From contig NZ_JAMBPR010000014.1 of the NCBI RefSeq assembly GCF_024206475.1, positions 1 through 64,000 of the forward strand: a stretch of 64,000 bases of DNA. The letters run 5' to 3'. Under the pieces are notes generated by a model. It was not told the origin of the DNA, ran no database searches, and saw nothing but the letters and a program-made list of their open reading frames with translations. This stretch comes from Paraburkholderia sp. CNPSo 3274. Its GTDB lineage: Bacteria > Pseudomonadota > Gammaproteobacteria > Burkholderiales > Burkholderiaceae. The translations under genes were made by a program, and so were the position numbers. Positions 43,096 to 52,543 of the stretch are shown here, piece after piece; position 1 is the stretch's first letter; each line of letters opens with the position of its first letter.

Positions 43096-44331
43096 ATGTC
43101 CGCTCTTCCCACTCAACTTCCGGTGCGCGGTCGCGCGGCCAGTTTGACGTTGCAGGATGCGCTCGCCGGCTTGCCATCACTCGCGAATGACATCGGCAAA
43201 GAAGCGGCGGCGCGCGAAGGACGCCGCGAATTGCCCTTCGAGGGCTTCGACGTGTTCCGGCGCTCAGGGCTGGGACGCCTTCGGTTGCCGGTGGAATGGG
43301 GCGGCCTGGGCGGCTCGCTCGTGGACGAATTCGACGTGATCGCGACGCTGGCCGCGGCCGACAGCAATCTCGCGCACGCGCTGCGTATTCACTACGACCA
43401 GACCGAAGCGCTGCTGCTTTCGACGCGCACGCCGTTCAACGATTTGCAGATCCAGCGCGTGATTGACGGCGCCATTTTCGGGGGCGCCTCGACCGAGCTG
43501 GGTACGTTGCGTCCAGGCGAATACACCACAGCGCTTAGGCGCGACGGCGAGCATTACCGGCTCGACGGCCGCAAATACTATTCGACCGGCACGGCCTTTG
43601 CCGACTACGCGCGCCTGAGCGTGCTGAACGACGAGGGCCAGCCCGTGGTGGCGATCGTGCCGGTGCGGCGCGAAGGGCTCACCGTGCTCGACGACTGGGA
43701 CGGCATGGGGCAGCGCATGACGGCGAGCGGCAGTCTCGTGTTCGAGAATCTGCTGGTGCGTGCGGACGAGATCACGGAACGCGGCCTTGCCACGCTCGCC
43801 GGCCGTCATGGCGGCGCGCTGCGGCAGCTCCACCTGGTGGCGGTGGCCGCGGGCATCGTCCGCAATGTGGTTGCGGATGCAAAGCGCTACGTGCTGGAGC
43901 ATGGGCGACCCGTACTGCACAGCACGGCGCCCTCCGCGCGCGAGGATGCCTTCATTCAGCAGGTCGTCGGCACGCTCTCCGCGCACAGCCATGCGATCGA
44001 CGCGTTGGTGCGCGAGAACGCCCGCACGCTCGACCGATCGGCGCATGCGATCCGCGCGGGTGCGCCAGACGCAGATCAGCTCGTGCTGGAAGGCGCCTTG
44101 GCGACGGCGCGCACGCAACTCGTGGTGAGCAAGCTGGCGCTCGAAGCGGCCGAGCGCCTGTTCGAAGCCGGCGGCGCGTCAGCCACTTCGCGGGTGCAAA
44201 ATTTCGACCGGCACTGGCGCAACCTGCGCACGATCTTCAGTCATAACCCGCTCCTGCACAAAGCGCGCGTAGTGGGCGACTACGCCTTGAACGGCGTGAC
44301 GACACACCTCACCGAAGGCCGCGTATTTTGA
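43096..44331 (+). CDS. Acyl-CoA-dehydrogenase-fold flavin monooxygenase (DszC/SfnB-like)
   Basis: A 411-residue protein with the acyl-CoA dehydrogenase fold but the DszC/SfnB-type sequence, for example SGLGRLRLPVEWGGLGGSLV, DYARLSVLNDEG and FDRHWRNLRTIFSHNPLLHK. In sulfur-scavenging operons such proteins use reduced flavin to oxidise organosulfur compounds. AAGGAAAA precedes the ATG. A truncated NtaA/DszA-type monooxygenase gene follows directly, which supports a role in sulfur or xenobiotic oxidation. The substrate is unknown. Confidence 0.85.
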   Translation: MSALPTQLPVRGRAASLTLQDALAGLPSLANDIGKEAAAREGRRELPFEGFDVFRRSGLGRLRLPVEWGGLGGSLVDEFDVIATLAAADSNLAHALRIHYDQTEALLLSTRTPFNDLQIQRVIDGAIFGGASTELGTLRPGEYTTALRRDGEHYRLDGRKYYSTGTAFADYARLSVLNDEGQPVVAIVPVRREGLTVLDDWDGMGQRMTASGSLVFENLLVRADEITERGLATLAGRHGGALRQLHLVAVAAGIVRNVVADAKRYVLEHGRPVLHSTAPSAREDAFIQQVVGTLSAHSHAIDALVRENARTLDRSAHAIRAGAPDADQLVLEGALATARTQLVVSKLALEAAERLFEAGGASATSRVQNFDRHWRNLRTIFSHNPLLHKARVVGDYALNGVTTHLTEGRVF

Positions 44332-44359
44332 AACCCATGATCCGGGGAGTATCCACGAA

Positions 44360-44553
44360 ATGAGCCGAGCTTCGGCGACCGTAGGGTCGCGCCGCCTGCA
44401 TTTGAACGCCAATATCCTGCATTCGGGTTTCGTGCCATCGGCGTGGCGTCTTGCCGATGCCGATCCTCGCGCATTCGTGGACGTGGCGCACTATGTGCGG
44501 GTCGCGCAACTTGCCGAAAGCGCGAAGTTCGATGCGGTCTTGCTCGCCGACAG
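44360..44553 (+). pseudogene. N-terminal fragment of an NtaA/SnaA-type flavin monooxygenase
   Basis: About 65 codons starting at an ATG read RRLHLNANILHSGFVPSAWR and FVDVAHYVRVAQLAESAKFD, then AVLLADS. This matches the start of LLM-class FMNH2-dependent monooxygenases of the nitrilotriacetate/DszA group, which are about 440 residues long. The homology stops abruptly at about 44553, where sequence of an ABC ATPase takes over in another frame. Confidence 0.8.
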
Positions 44554-44751
44554 TTGGGGCTTTCCATGCTCTTCATCTCGCACGATCTCTCGGTCGTGCG
44601 CTACATCGCCGACCGTGTACACGTGATGCAACAGGGCAACATAGTCGAGAGCGGCGACCATCAGGACATCTGGCGCGCGCCGTGCCACCCGTATACGCGT
44701 GTGCCGCTTGCCGCGATTCCCGGGCGCGAACTGGGAGCCGAAGCGGCCTGA
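44554..44751 (+). pseudogene. C-terminal fragment of an oligopeptide-type ABC transporter ATPase
   Basis: Reading from 44554: LGLSMLFISHDLSVVRYIAD, then VMQQGNIVESGDHQDIWRAP and HPYTRVPLAAIP. This is the H-loop and C-terminal tail of DppD/DppF-type ATPases. Walker A, signature and Walker B are absent. The fragment is joined directly to the monooxygenase fragment, so a deletion removed everything between the two genes. Confidence 0.82.
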
Positions 44752-44853
44752 AGTGCGCAGGGTCATGGCGCCCGGGTAGTGGTGCAGCGCTCAGCGAGAA
44801 TTCTGTTCAAGTGCTTCAATGTGCGTTCCGATCCACGCCACATTCCGCCCCCT

Positions 44854-45579
44854 ATGAAGAACCCGACCGAAATCAAGGCCCTCGTATTCGACGTCTTCGG
44901 CACCGTTGTGGACTGGCGAAGCGGCGTTGCGAGGGAGGCCGCTGCTTTTCTGCAGCGCCACGCGCCGAACCTCGATGCTTTCGAGTTCGCCGACGCCTGG
45001 CGCCGCGAGTATTCGCCTTCCATGGAGGAGATCCGCAGCGGACGCCGGCCATACGTGCGCCTCGACGTTCTGCATCGCGAGAACCTCGTGAAGGTGCTGG
45101 CCCGTAGCGGTATTGCCGGAGTGACGGACGCCGTGATCGACGAACTGAACCTGGCCTGGCATCGCCTCGATCCATGGCCGGATGCGGTCGAGGCGCTGAA
45201 TCGCCTGAAGCGCCGCTTCATCATCGCCCCCTTGTCGAACGGCAACATCCGGCTCATGGTGGATATCGCGAGGCGCGCCGGTCTGCCATGGGACGCCATT
45301 CTCGGCGCCGAAGTGGTGCGCGCTTACAAGCCCTCGCCGCAGGTGTACAGCGAGACGGTGGACATTCTGGGTCTTGCGCCCGCCGAACTGTGCCTCGTGG
45401 CGGCGCATAACGGCGACCTTGCCGCGGCGCGCCGGCTCGGCCTTTCGACCGCTTTCGTCGTGCGGCCGACCGAGCACGGTCCTCATCAAAAAACAGACCT
45501 GAAAGCGGAGCAGGCGTGGGATTTCGTGGTAGACGATTTAAACGAGCTTGCGAGCCAGCTTGATGCCTCGATAGATTGA
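44854..45579 (+). CDS. Haloacid-dehalogenase type II-like hydrolase
   Basis: A 241-residue HAD-superfamily protein. The nucleophile motif is VFDVFGTVVDW with D13. Motif II is APLSNGNIRL, the lysine motif is YKPSPQVYSE, and the acidic motif is AAHNGDLAAARRLG. The order and spacing resemble L-2-haloacid dehalogenases, but the usual SSN of the last motif is AHN here, so halide specificity is uncertain. The ATG at 44854 fits the family; upstream in-frame sequence to 44779 is unlike it. Confidence 0.85.
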   Translation: MKNPTEIKALVFDVFGTVVDWRSGVAREAAAFLQRHAPNLDAFEFADAWRREYSPSMEEIRSGRRPYVRLDVLHRENLVKVLARSGIAGVTDAVIDELNLAWHRLDPWPDAVEALNRLKRRFIIAPLSNGNIRLMVDIARRAGLPWDAILGAEVVRAYKPSPQVYSETVDILGLAPAELCLVAAHNGDLAAARRLGLSTAFVVRPTEHGPHQKTDLKAEQAWDFVVDDLNELASQLDASID

Positions 45580-45629
45580 GCTTTTAATGGTAGTTGCCAT
45601 CGAGAGCGTCTCTCGAGATCAGGGGCCAT

Positions 45630-48600
45630 ATGCGCTGCACAAATTGTGGCTTCGAATGCCGCGAGGGCGCGAGATTTTGCGAGCAGTGCGGCACCATCGT
45701 CGCTCAGACGCCGTCGCTCCGCTCCCCTGCCGATTACACGCCTTCGCACCTGGCCGAGCAGATCCACGCTGCGCACGCGGCCCTCGAAGCCCGCGGGAAG
45801 GCCGTCAGCGAACGTAAGACCATTACCGCGTTGTTTGCGGACATGGCCGGCTCCACGGCACTCATATACGGCCTGGATCCGGAAGAGGCGCATCGGCTGA
45901 TCGCTCCCGTCCTCGAGTTGATGATGGAGGCCATTCACCATTACGAGGGTTTTGTAGCGAAATTGCTCGGCGACGGCATTCTGGCCCTGTTCGGCGCGCC
46001 GATCGCGCACGAGGATCATCCGCAGCGGGCCCTCTACGCGGCGCTCAGAATGCAGCAGGCGATGCGCCGTCATAGCGACCGCATTCGCCTCGAGCGCGGC
46101 ATTCCCTTGCAGATCCGGGTGGGTGTCCACACCGGAGAGGTCCTCATGCGGTCCATCCACAAGAACGACTTGCAAGCGGACTATGACCCCGTCGGCAACA
46201 CGATCCACATCGCCTCGCGCATGGAGGCCATTGCTACCCCTGCGTCGATACTGGTGAGCCAGTCCACCTACAGGCTGACCGAGGGCTATTTCGAGTTCAA
46301 GGCCTTGGGCCAGACACAGGTCAAAGGCGTGGTCGAGCCGCTTGCCGTCTACGAGGTGCAGGGGCCGGGCGTGCTACGCACCCGCCTTCAGGTGGCCGAG
46401 CGGCGCGGGTTGGCCCGGTTCATCGGACGTGAGCCTGAACTCGATTCATTGCGCAGGGCGCTCGATGCGACGCGCGCCGGGCAATGCAGCATCGTCGGCG
46501 TAGTCGGCGAAGCGGGCGTGGGGAAATCGAGGCTTTTTCACGAGTTCAAACGCTCGGCGCTAAAAGGGTGCCTCGTGGTGGAGACGTTCTCGGTCTCGCA
46601 CGGCAAGTCGTTCGCGTATTTGCCACTCATCGAATTGCTGAAGAACTACTTTCAGATCACCTCGGAAGACGACGAACGGCGATGCCGCGAAAAAGTGACG
46701 GGCCGGGTACTTTCCCTCGAACGCAATCTCGAGGACGGCGTGCCGTATTTGCTCCATCTGCTTGCGATCGGCGAACCAGGTCCGGCTCTCGCGCAAATGG
46801 ATTCGCAAATTCGGCGCGACCGTACCTTTGAAGCGATCACGCAACTCTTCGTGCGCGAAAGCGCGAACGAACCCGTCGCCCTGGTGTTCGAGGACTTGCA
46901 GTGGCTCGATAGCGAGACGCAAGCCTTTCTTGCTTACTTCGTTGAGCGCGTATCGAGTGCGCACCTTCTGTTGCTGCTGAACTATCGTCCGGAGTATCGG
47001 CATGACTGGGGCAATCGCGCCGGGTATGCGCAACTGCTGCTTGACCCACTGGATCGTGCCGATGCGCAGGGGCTCATCAGCGCGCTCGTCGGCGACGACC
47101 GGACGCTCGTTGGTGTCAAGCAGCATGTGCTCGACAAAACGGAAGGCAATCCGTTTTTTATTGAAGAAGTGGTACAAACGTTGGCCGAGGAACACGTGCT
47201 CGTGGGGGAGCCTGGTCACTACCGAATGGAAGCGGCACCGGCTGCGCTACATATCCCGACCACGGTGCAGGGCGTGCTCGCGTCGCGTATCGATCGGCTG
47301 CTCGCCGCAGACAAAGATCTGTTGCAGACGCTCGCGGTAATCGGGAAGACGTTTCCGGGCAATCTTGTCCAGTGTGTCGTCGACCTGTCCGACGATGAAC
47401 TGTACGCGAGCTTGTCACGTCTGGAAGCGGGGGAGTTCATTTACGAGCAGCCCGCTTTTCCAGTGGTGGAATATGGCTTCAAGCATGCGTTGACGCAGGA
47501 AGTGGCAGGCAGTTCGATGCTTGCCGAGCGTCGCCGGCTGCTGCACGAACGCATCGGTCAGGCGATAGAGGCGCTTTTCCATGGACGTCTCAAGGACTAC
47601 TGGAACGAGCTCGCCCATCACTATAGCCTCAGCGGCAACGTACCGAAAGCGGTCGAGTATTTGCATCGCGCCGGTCAACAGGCGTGGCAGCGCTCGGCTA
47701 ACTCCGAGGCGCTTCGCCAACTCGGCATGGCGCTGGATCTGCTCTCGGGCCTGCCTGAAACGCCCGAGCGCGCCGATCGGGAACTCGCGTTGCGACTCGC
47801 CATCGGGCCAGCCTTGATGGCCGCGAGAGGATGGGCCTCGCGCGACGTGGAGGCGACGTATTCGCGCGCTTTGGAACTGTGCAGGCTGGCTGGGCAAACG
47901 CCGCATCTGTTCCGCGCTCAAACCGGGCTGCGGATGTTTTATCAGTTGAGCGCTGAATACAAAACGGCCAAAGAAATCGCTGAGCGGCTGCTCGAACTGG
48001 CAGAGCGCGCTGAGAATCCCACGCAAGTCATGGAAGCGCATTATCTGCTTGGCATGAGCTTGTTCAGGCTCGGTGAGCTTCCATCCGCACATGCCTACCT
48101 TGCCGGCTTGGGGAAGTCTTCGCTGCTGCAGGACACCGGGCACCTCGATGAGGAAATCTTTGCGCACGGGCGGGATCCGCGAAGCGTGGGCGAAGGCAGC
48201 CTGGGCCTCGTTCTTTGGCATATGGGTTACCCGGACGGGGCGTTAAGGCATGCCGAACAAGCCCTCACTCGCGCCCGCTCGTTACATGATCTGGTCAGTC
48301 TCGGACAAACGCTCATTTTCAAGGCCGAGCTTCATCAATTGCGTCGCGAGGCCACGCAAACTTATGCCTGCGCCGAGGCCGCCATCGCCCTTGCGACGGA
48401 GCAAGGCTTTCCGATGATTCTCGCGTGGGCGACCATGCTCCACGGCTGGGCGCTATCGGAGGCAGGAAAAAAGGAAGAGGGTATTGCGCAACTGCGCCAG
48501 GGCCTCACCGACTATGAAGCGACAGGCGCTCGCCTTGGCCGCTCGTACTTTCTGGCGTTGTTGTCTGAAACCTATGCAAAAGCGGGTTTGCGCGACGCCG

Positions 48601-48977
48601 GGCAACATGCGCTGGCCGACGCAATCTCAGCTTGCGAAACGTCGGACGAACGGTATCACGAAGCCGAGTTGTACCGCCTCAAAGGCGAGTTGTCGCTGCT
48701 TTCAGTGGGTCTTTCCACCGGCACAGCCGCGCAGCGCGATGCAGCGCAGGCGAGTTTCAACAAAGCCATGGCAACGGCTCGTCGCCGGGGTGCGAGATCG
48801 CTCGAGCTTCGTGCGGCGTTGAGCCTGGCGGCGCTTCTTGGGGAAGAGGGAAGCATGCATGCAGCCCGGCAGATACTCGCCCCTGTTTATGACTCGTTCA
48901 CGGAAGGTTTCGGAACGGCAGACTTGCGAGACGCCAGGGAATTGCTTGACGCGCTCGCGGCGGGCATGGATCGATAA
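45630..48977 (+). CDS. Zinc-ribbon, nucleotide-cyclase, AAA-ATPase and TPR signalling protein
   Basis: A 1115-residue multi-domain protein. An N-terminal zinc ribbon (C3, C6, C17, C20) is followed by a class III adenylate/guanylate cyclase domain (about 60-245) with metal-binding D71 (LFADMAGS) and D115 (LLGDGILALFG). An AAA_16/NB-ARC-like ATPase follows, with Walker A GEAGVGKS at 293-300 and Walker B VFEDLQWLD. About ten TPR-like helical pairs fill 600-1110. Such proteins are thought to be second-messenger or signalling ATPases. The ATG at 45630 (AGGGG upstream) places the zinc ribbon at the very start; a TTG 12 codons earlier is less likely. Confidence 0.9.
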   Translation: MRCTNCGFECREGARFCEQCGTIVAQTPSLRSPADYTPSHLAEQIHAAHAALEARGKAVSERKTITALFADMAGSTALIYGLDPEEAHRLIAPVLELMMEAIHHYEGFVAKLLGDGILALFGAPIAHEDHPQRALYAALRMQQAMRRHSDRIRLERGIPLQIRVGVHTGEVLMRSIHKNDLQADYDPVGNTIHIASRMEAIATPASILVSQSTYRLTEGYFEFKALGQTQVKGVVEPLAVYEVQGPGVLRTRLQVAERRGLARFIGREPELDSLRRALDATRAGQCSIVGVVGEAGVGKSRLFHEFKRSALKGCLVVETFSVSHGKSFAYLPLIELLKNYFQITSEDDERRCREKVTGRVLSLERNLEDGVPYLLHLLAIGEPGPALAQMDSQIRRDRTFEAITQLFVRESANEPVALVFEDLQWLDSETQAFLAYFVERVSSAHLLLLLNYRPEYRHDWGNRAGYAQLLLDPLDRADAQGLISALVGDDRTLVGVKQHVLDKTEGNPFFIEEVVQTLAEEHVLVGEPGHYRMEAAPAALHIPTTVQGVLASRIDRLLAADKDLLQTLAVIGKTFPGNLVQCVVDLSDDELYASLSRLEAGEFIYEQPAFPVVEYGFKHALTQEVAGSSMLAERRRLLHERIGQAIEALFHGRLKDYWNELAHHYSLSGNVPKAVEYLHRAGQQAWQRSANSEALRQLGMALDLLSGLPETPERADRELALRLAIGPALMAARGWASRDVEATYSRALELCRLAGQTPHLFRAQTGLRMFYQLSAEYKTAKEIAERLLELAERAENPTQVMEAHYLLGMSLFRLGELPSAHAYLAGLGKSSLLQDTGHLDEEIFAHGRDPRSVGEGSLGLVLWHMGYPDGALRHAEQALTRARSLHDLVSLGQTLIFKAELHQLRREATQTYACAEAAIALATEQGFPMILAWATMLHGWALSEAGKKEEGIAQLRQGLTDYEATGARLGRSYFLALLSETYAKAGLRDAGQHALADAISACETSDERYHEAELYRLKGELSLLSVGLSTGTAAQRDAAQASFNKAMATARRRGARSLELRAALSLAALLGEEGSMHAARQILAPVYDSFTEGFGTADLRDARELLDALAAGMDR

Positions 48978-49012
48978 TCGCTTGTGTTAGCGCGCCAGCT
49001 CGGCTTATCTGG

Positions 49013-49057
49013 AAAGCACGCGGGCAGGCAAACACCAACGCGTCTGCCTGCCCGTGC
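49013..49057 (-). terminator. Hairpin terminator of the porin gene
   Basis: Inverted repeat GCACG(C)GGGCAGGC / GCCTGCCCGTGC at 49016-49057 with a short T-run on the leftward strand, lying between the converging cyclase and porin genes. Confidence 0.65.
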
Positions 49058-49103
49058 TCAGATCGCCGCTTGCGCGGCGCTCACGTTTCGAGCGATCGTC
49101 GCG

Positions 49104-50237
49104 TTAGAAGCGATGACGGATACCTACGGTCGCCACGGCTTGCGAGTTCGAATCCGACGCGGAAACGCCCATGATGTCCGCGTGAATCTTGCCCTCGCCA
49201 TCGACGACACGCTGATACGCGGCTTCGGCGTACAGGTCGGTGCGCTTCGAAAGCGCGTAGTCGCCTTGCAGCGTGAACTGGTGGAACTTCGGATTCACGC
49301 CTTCCAGGCTCGCGTCCGTGTACGTATAAGCGCCCGACACCGTGAACGCAGGCGTGAACGCATAGCGGCCATTGATTTCGTAGTTGGCGAAGCGCGCGCT
49401 GTTGCCCGCGAGCGAAGTCGTCGTGCCGGCGTTCGCGGAGTTGATGGCCGTGAGATTGCTCAGCTGGGTTTGCGTGAACACGAAGCCCACGTTGGCCGCG
49501 CCGAAGGCGTAGTTGAGACCCGCGCCATACGTGCGCTGACGCGAAGCGGAGAAGGTGGCGTCGTCGCTGACCGCGCCGCTGCTGTTGATGCTCGAACCCG
49601 AGTTGTTCAGCTGAAGATAGCCCGCACCTGCCTTGAGGCCGCCGAACGAGTACGTGGCGCCGAGGCTGTATGCGCGGTTATTCGCGAAGCCGCCCGCGGC
49701 GTTCGAGAAGCCGTACAGCGCATTGAACTTGAGGCCGCCGTAGTTCACGCTCTGGTACTTGAGCGAATTGCTCACGCGGAACGAGTTGTTGAGGTTGTCG
49801 TTGTCGTACGGGTGTGCGGCGAGCGTGCCGCCGTACTGCGTGCCGTTCAGCGACAGTGCCCCCAGGTTGTCGACCACGCTGTCGTACTGACGACCCAGCG
49901 TGACCGCGCCGGCCTGGTCGCTCGAAAGACCGACAAACGCCTGGCGGCCAAACATGCGGCTGCCTTGCTTCGCCGCGCCGGTCGAAATACTGAAGCCGCT
50001 CTCGAGCACGAAGATCGTCTTGAGGCCGCCGCCCAGGTCTTCGCTACCGCGCAGGCCCCAACGGTTGCCGTTCAGCGCGCCGCTCGACTGTTGCACGTTC
50101 GAGCTGCCCGACTGGTTGCTCGTGTACAGGACGCCCGCGTCAATCAAGCCGTAAAGCGTAACCGAGCTTTGTGCGTGTGCGGCGCTGGCGAAAGAAGCTG
50201 CGGCGACTGCGAGAGCGGATAGGGTGTTCTTTTTCAT
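49104..50237 (-). CDS. Gram-negative outer-membrane porin (OmpC-like, Burkholderia type)
   Basis: A 377-residue trimeric-porin-type beta barrel. The signal peptide MKKNTLSALAVAAASFASAA ends at AHA, followed by QSSVTLYGLIDAGVLYTSNQ. The constriction-loop region has NRWGLRGSEDLGGGLKTIFV and LESGF, and the C-terminus AVATVGIRHRF ends in the phenylalanine needed for barrel assembly. It allows passive uptake of small hydrophilic solutes. It is monocistronic, with its own upstream AT-rich promoter region and a hairpin terminator. Confidence 0.95.
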   Translation of the reverse strand: MKKNTLSALAVAAASFASAAHAQSSVTLYGLIDAGVLYTSNQSGSSNVQQSSGALNGNRWGLRGSEDLGGGLKTIFVLESGFSISTGAAKQGSRMFGRQAFVGLSSDQAGAVTLGRQYDSVVDNLGALSLNGTQYGGTLAAHPYDNDNLNNSFRVSNSLKYQSVNYGGLKFNALYGFSNAAGGFANNRAYSLGATYSFGGLKAGAGYLQLNNSGSSINSSGAVSDDATFSASRQRTYGAGLNYAFGAANVGFVFTQTQLSNLTAINSANAGTTTSLAGNSARFANYEINGRYAFTPAFTVSGAYTYTDASLEGVNPKFHQFTLQGDYALSKRTDLYAEAAYQRVVDGEGKIHADIMGVSASDSNSQAVATVGIRHRF

Positions 50238-50690
50238 CGTGACTCCATTGCTTTGTTTTTCGCCCGGAAGCGAGCGAGCGCGGAGCATAACGCGATACCC
50301 GGAATGAATTTCATAAATTGTGGCATGCATGCCACGATTATTGTCTAACATTGCTCCTTACCTATTCCAGACTATTACATCGGCGGCTTGAAGGATCGAA
50401 ATATCGCGTAAAACAAGGGGCTTTCTGCGCGACCATGTGCTGCGCGCAACGCGCTTTTTTTTGCATTCGGACAGCAATTTTTAGAAACATCTTGCGATCG
50501 ATATTCATGATTATTACCGTGGATGAATAACGGGAAGAAATACGCGTTGTTCCACGTTTCGATTCGACTGCGCGCTGCCTTATCATGTTTCCCGGCGACG
50601 TGGCGCGACCAAACTGAGCGCGCGCGGCTGAGGTAAAATGCCACCTTGAGTCCTCATCCATGCATACGCGCGCGAGCGCCCCGCGTTCCC
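50238..50690. other. Divergent intergenic region between porin and TPR genes
   Basis: About 450 bases, AT-rich at 50320-50530, holding the promoters of the leftward porin and rightward TPR gene. Small frames here lack ribosome sites and family resemblance. No RNA gene was recognised. Confidence 0.4.
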
Positions 50691-52274
50691 ATGACTGACA
50701 CCATCGTTGCACTGCTCGCCCAGGCGAAGCAGCATTTCACCGCCGGCCGCATCGACGCTGCGGAGCACGACCTGCAATCGATCCTGCAAGCGAATCCCGA
50801 TCACGCGGGCGCGCTGGAAGCAATGTCCTTTGTCTACGCTACGCGCGAGGATTACGTGCGCGCCGCCGAATACGCCTGGCGCGCAGCACAACCGGACGCA
50901 ACGCTTCCCGAGCAGTTGCAGCAGGCCGCGCGCATTTGCCAGCTTGCGCAGCGTCACGCCCACGCTGTCGCGCTCTACGAACGCCTGCTTGCGCTCGCGC
51001 CCGATCACGCCGAAGCGCTGCATGGCGCGGCCATGTCGCATATCCAGCTGGAGGAGGCCGAGGCCGCGCTCGCCTATCTCGCGCGCCTGGCGCGCCGTTA
51101 TCCGGGTTCGGCGGAAGTGCACTACAACCGCGGCACGCTGCTCGGCTCGCTGGGCCGTTACGATGAGGAACTCCACGCGTATCGGCGGGCGATCGAACTC
51201 AAGCCAAATTTCGTCACCGCGTACGTGAACCTGGGCGTCGCCTTGCGCGACCTCCATCGCTTCGACGACGCGCTGCGCCAGTTCAAGAAGGCATTGTCGA
51301 TCGACACAAACGACGCAGGTGCGCGCACGAACCGCGCGCAGACCAATCTGCTGCTCGGCGAATTCGAGCACGGCTGGCGCGAATACGAATGGCGCTGGCG
51401 CGACGGCACGATGACGCACGATTTCCCCGACGCGACGCAATGGAAAGGCCAGCCGCTCGCGGGCAAGACCGTGCTCGTGCACGCGGAACAGGGTCTCGGC
51501 GACACCTTGCAGTTCGTGCGCTTCATCGACCGTCTGCACGCGAAGGGCGCGAACGTAATCGTGCGCGTGCAGGACACGCTGGCGCCGTTGCTGCAGAACG
51601 TGGTGGGCGCGGCCAGCGTAGTAGGCGATTCGTCCGCGCTGCCTGCGTTCGACTACCACGTGCCGATGTTGAGCCTGCCGCACGCACTCGCGCTGCGCGA
51701 AATGGATTTCGCGACTTCGGGCGCGTATCTCAACGCAGACACGGACGCTGCGGCGCGCGCGTCGTGGTCCGACATAATCGGCGCCGAAGAGAATGGCGAT
51801 CGGCGGCTGCGCGTGGGTGTGGTCTGGTCAGGTAGCACGACGCACCTGAACGATCGCAATCGCTCGATGCCACTTGCGGAACTCCTGCCGCTTTTCGACG
51901 CCGATGTGCGCTTCGTGTCGCTGCAGAAAGAACTGCGCGAGCGCGACCGCGCGAGCATGGACGAACTCGTGCAGCGCGGCCGGCTGATCGACGCCGGAGC
52001 GCGCCTGACGACGTTTTCGGCGACGGCATCGCTCGTCGCGCAACTCGATCTGGTGATCGCCGTCGATACGGCAGTCGCGCATCTGGCGGGCGCGCTCGGC
52101 AAGCCCGTGTGGATTGCACTGCCGTTCACACCGGACTGGCGCTGGCAACTGAATCGCGACGACAGCCCGTGGTACGCCGATGCGCGTCTATTCCGCCAAA
52201 CGCGCCGCGGCGAGTGGGCCGACGTGGTGAGTGCATTGCGCACGGCGATCGATGCGCGGATCGCTGCGCGATAG
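50691..52274 (+). CDS. TPR protein with C-terminal glycosyltransferase-9-like domain
   Basis: A 527-residue soluble protein. TPR units cover about 5-240, for example AEVHYNRGTLLGSLGRYDEE and VTAYVNLGVALRDLHRFDDA. The C-terminal half has a GT-B-like region with HAEQGLGDTLQFVRFIDRLH, VGVVWSGSTTHLNDRNRSMP and LVIAVDTAVAHLAGALGKPV. The last is the nucleotide-sugar site pattern of heptosyltransferase-like (GT9) proteins. Related proteins act in flagellin or adhesin glycosylation, but no such gene is nearby. Confidence 0.85.
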   Translation: MTDTIVALLAQAKQHFTAGRIDAAEHDLQSILQANPDHAGALEAMSFVYATREDYVRAAEYAWRAAQPDATLPEQLQQAARICQLAQRHAHAVALYERLLALAPDHAEALHGAAMSHIQLEEAEAALAYLARLARRYPGSAEVHYNRGTLLGSLGRYDEELHAYRRAIELKPNFVTAYVNLGVALRDLHRFDDALRQFKKALSIDTNDAGARTNRAQTNLLLGEFEHGWREYEWRWRDGTMTHDFPDATQWKGQPLAGKTVLVHAEQGLGDTLQFVRFIDRLHAKGANVIVRVQDTLAPLLQNVVGAASVVGDSSALPAFDYHVPMLSLPHALALREMDFATSGAYLNADTDAAARASWSDIIGAEENGDRRLRVGVVWSGSTTHLNDRNRSMPLAELLPLFDADVRFVSLQKELRERDRASMDELVQRGRLIDAGARLTTFSATASLVAQLDLVIAVDTAVAHLAGALGKPVWIALPFTPDWRWQLNRDDSPWYADARLFRQTRRGEWADVVSALRTAIDARIAAR

Positions 52275-52318
52275 ACCACCACGAAAGCAGCATGATGATC
52301 GAGCATTTGCCGACCATC

Positions 52319-52338
52319 ATGCCCGCCAGCGGTGGCAT
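52319..52338. promoter_or_regulatory. Inverted repeat upstream of the sigma-54-type promoter
   Basis: ATGCC-N10-GGCAT, centred about 150 bases before the predicted transcription start at about 52489. The position suits an enhancer-binding-protein site. Only the outer five bases pair, so this is tentative. Confidence 0.3.
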
Positions 52339-52462
52339 TTCGCCGACGGATCGCCCGACCTGTCGGCAATCGCCCAACATCGCACAGCCAAGTGATGGCC
52401 TCGCCCCAACTCGCATCATCGCGATGCACGTGGGGACGGGCGCCGCGCGGATCGCGCCCGGC

Positions 52463-52479
52463 TGGCATGACATCTGCAT
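52463..52479 (+). promoter_or_regulatory. Sigma-54 (-24/-12) promoter of the peptide operon
   Basis: TGGCATGACATCTGCAT matches TGGCAC-N5-TTGCW with the essential GG at 52464-52465 and GC at 52476-52477, ten bases apart. Predicted transcription start is near 52489, 55 bases before the ATG of the peptide gene. No good sigma-70 promoter overlaps it. Confidence 0.62.
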
Positions 52480-52543
52480 AACGTCTTGCAAGCGGCTGGC
52501 CGCTTGACTGTTCCTGCAGCCGTCCTGCTCAAGGAGACCCATC

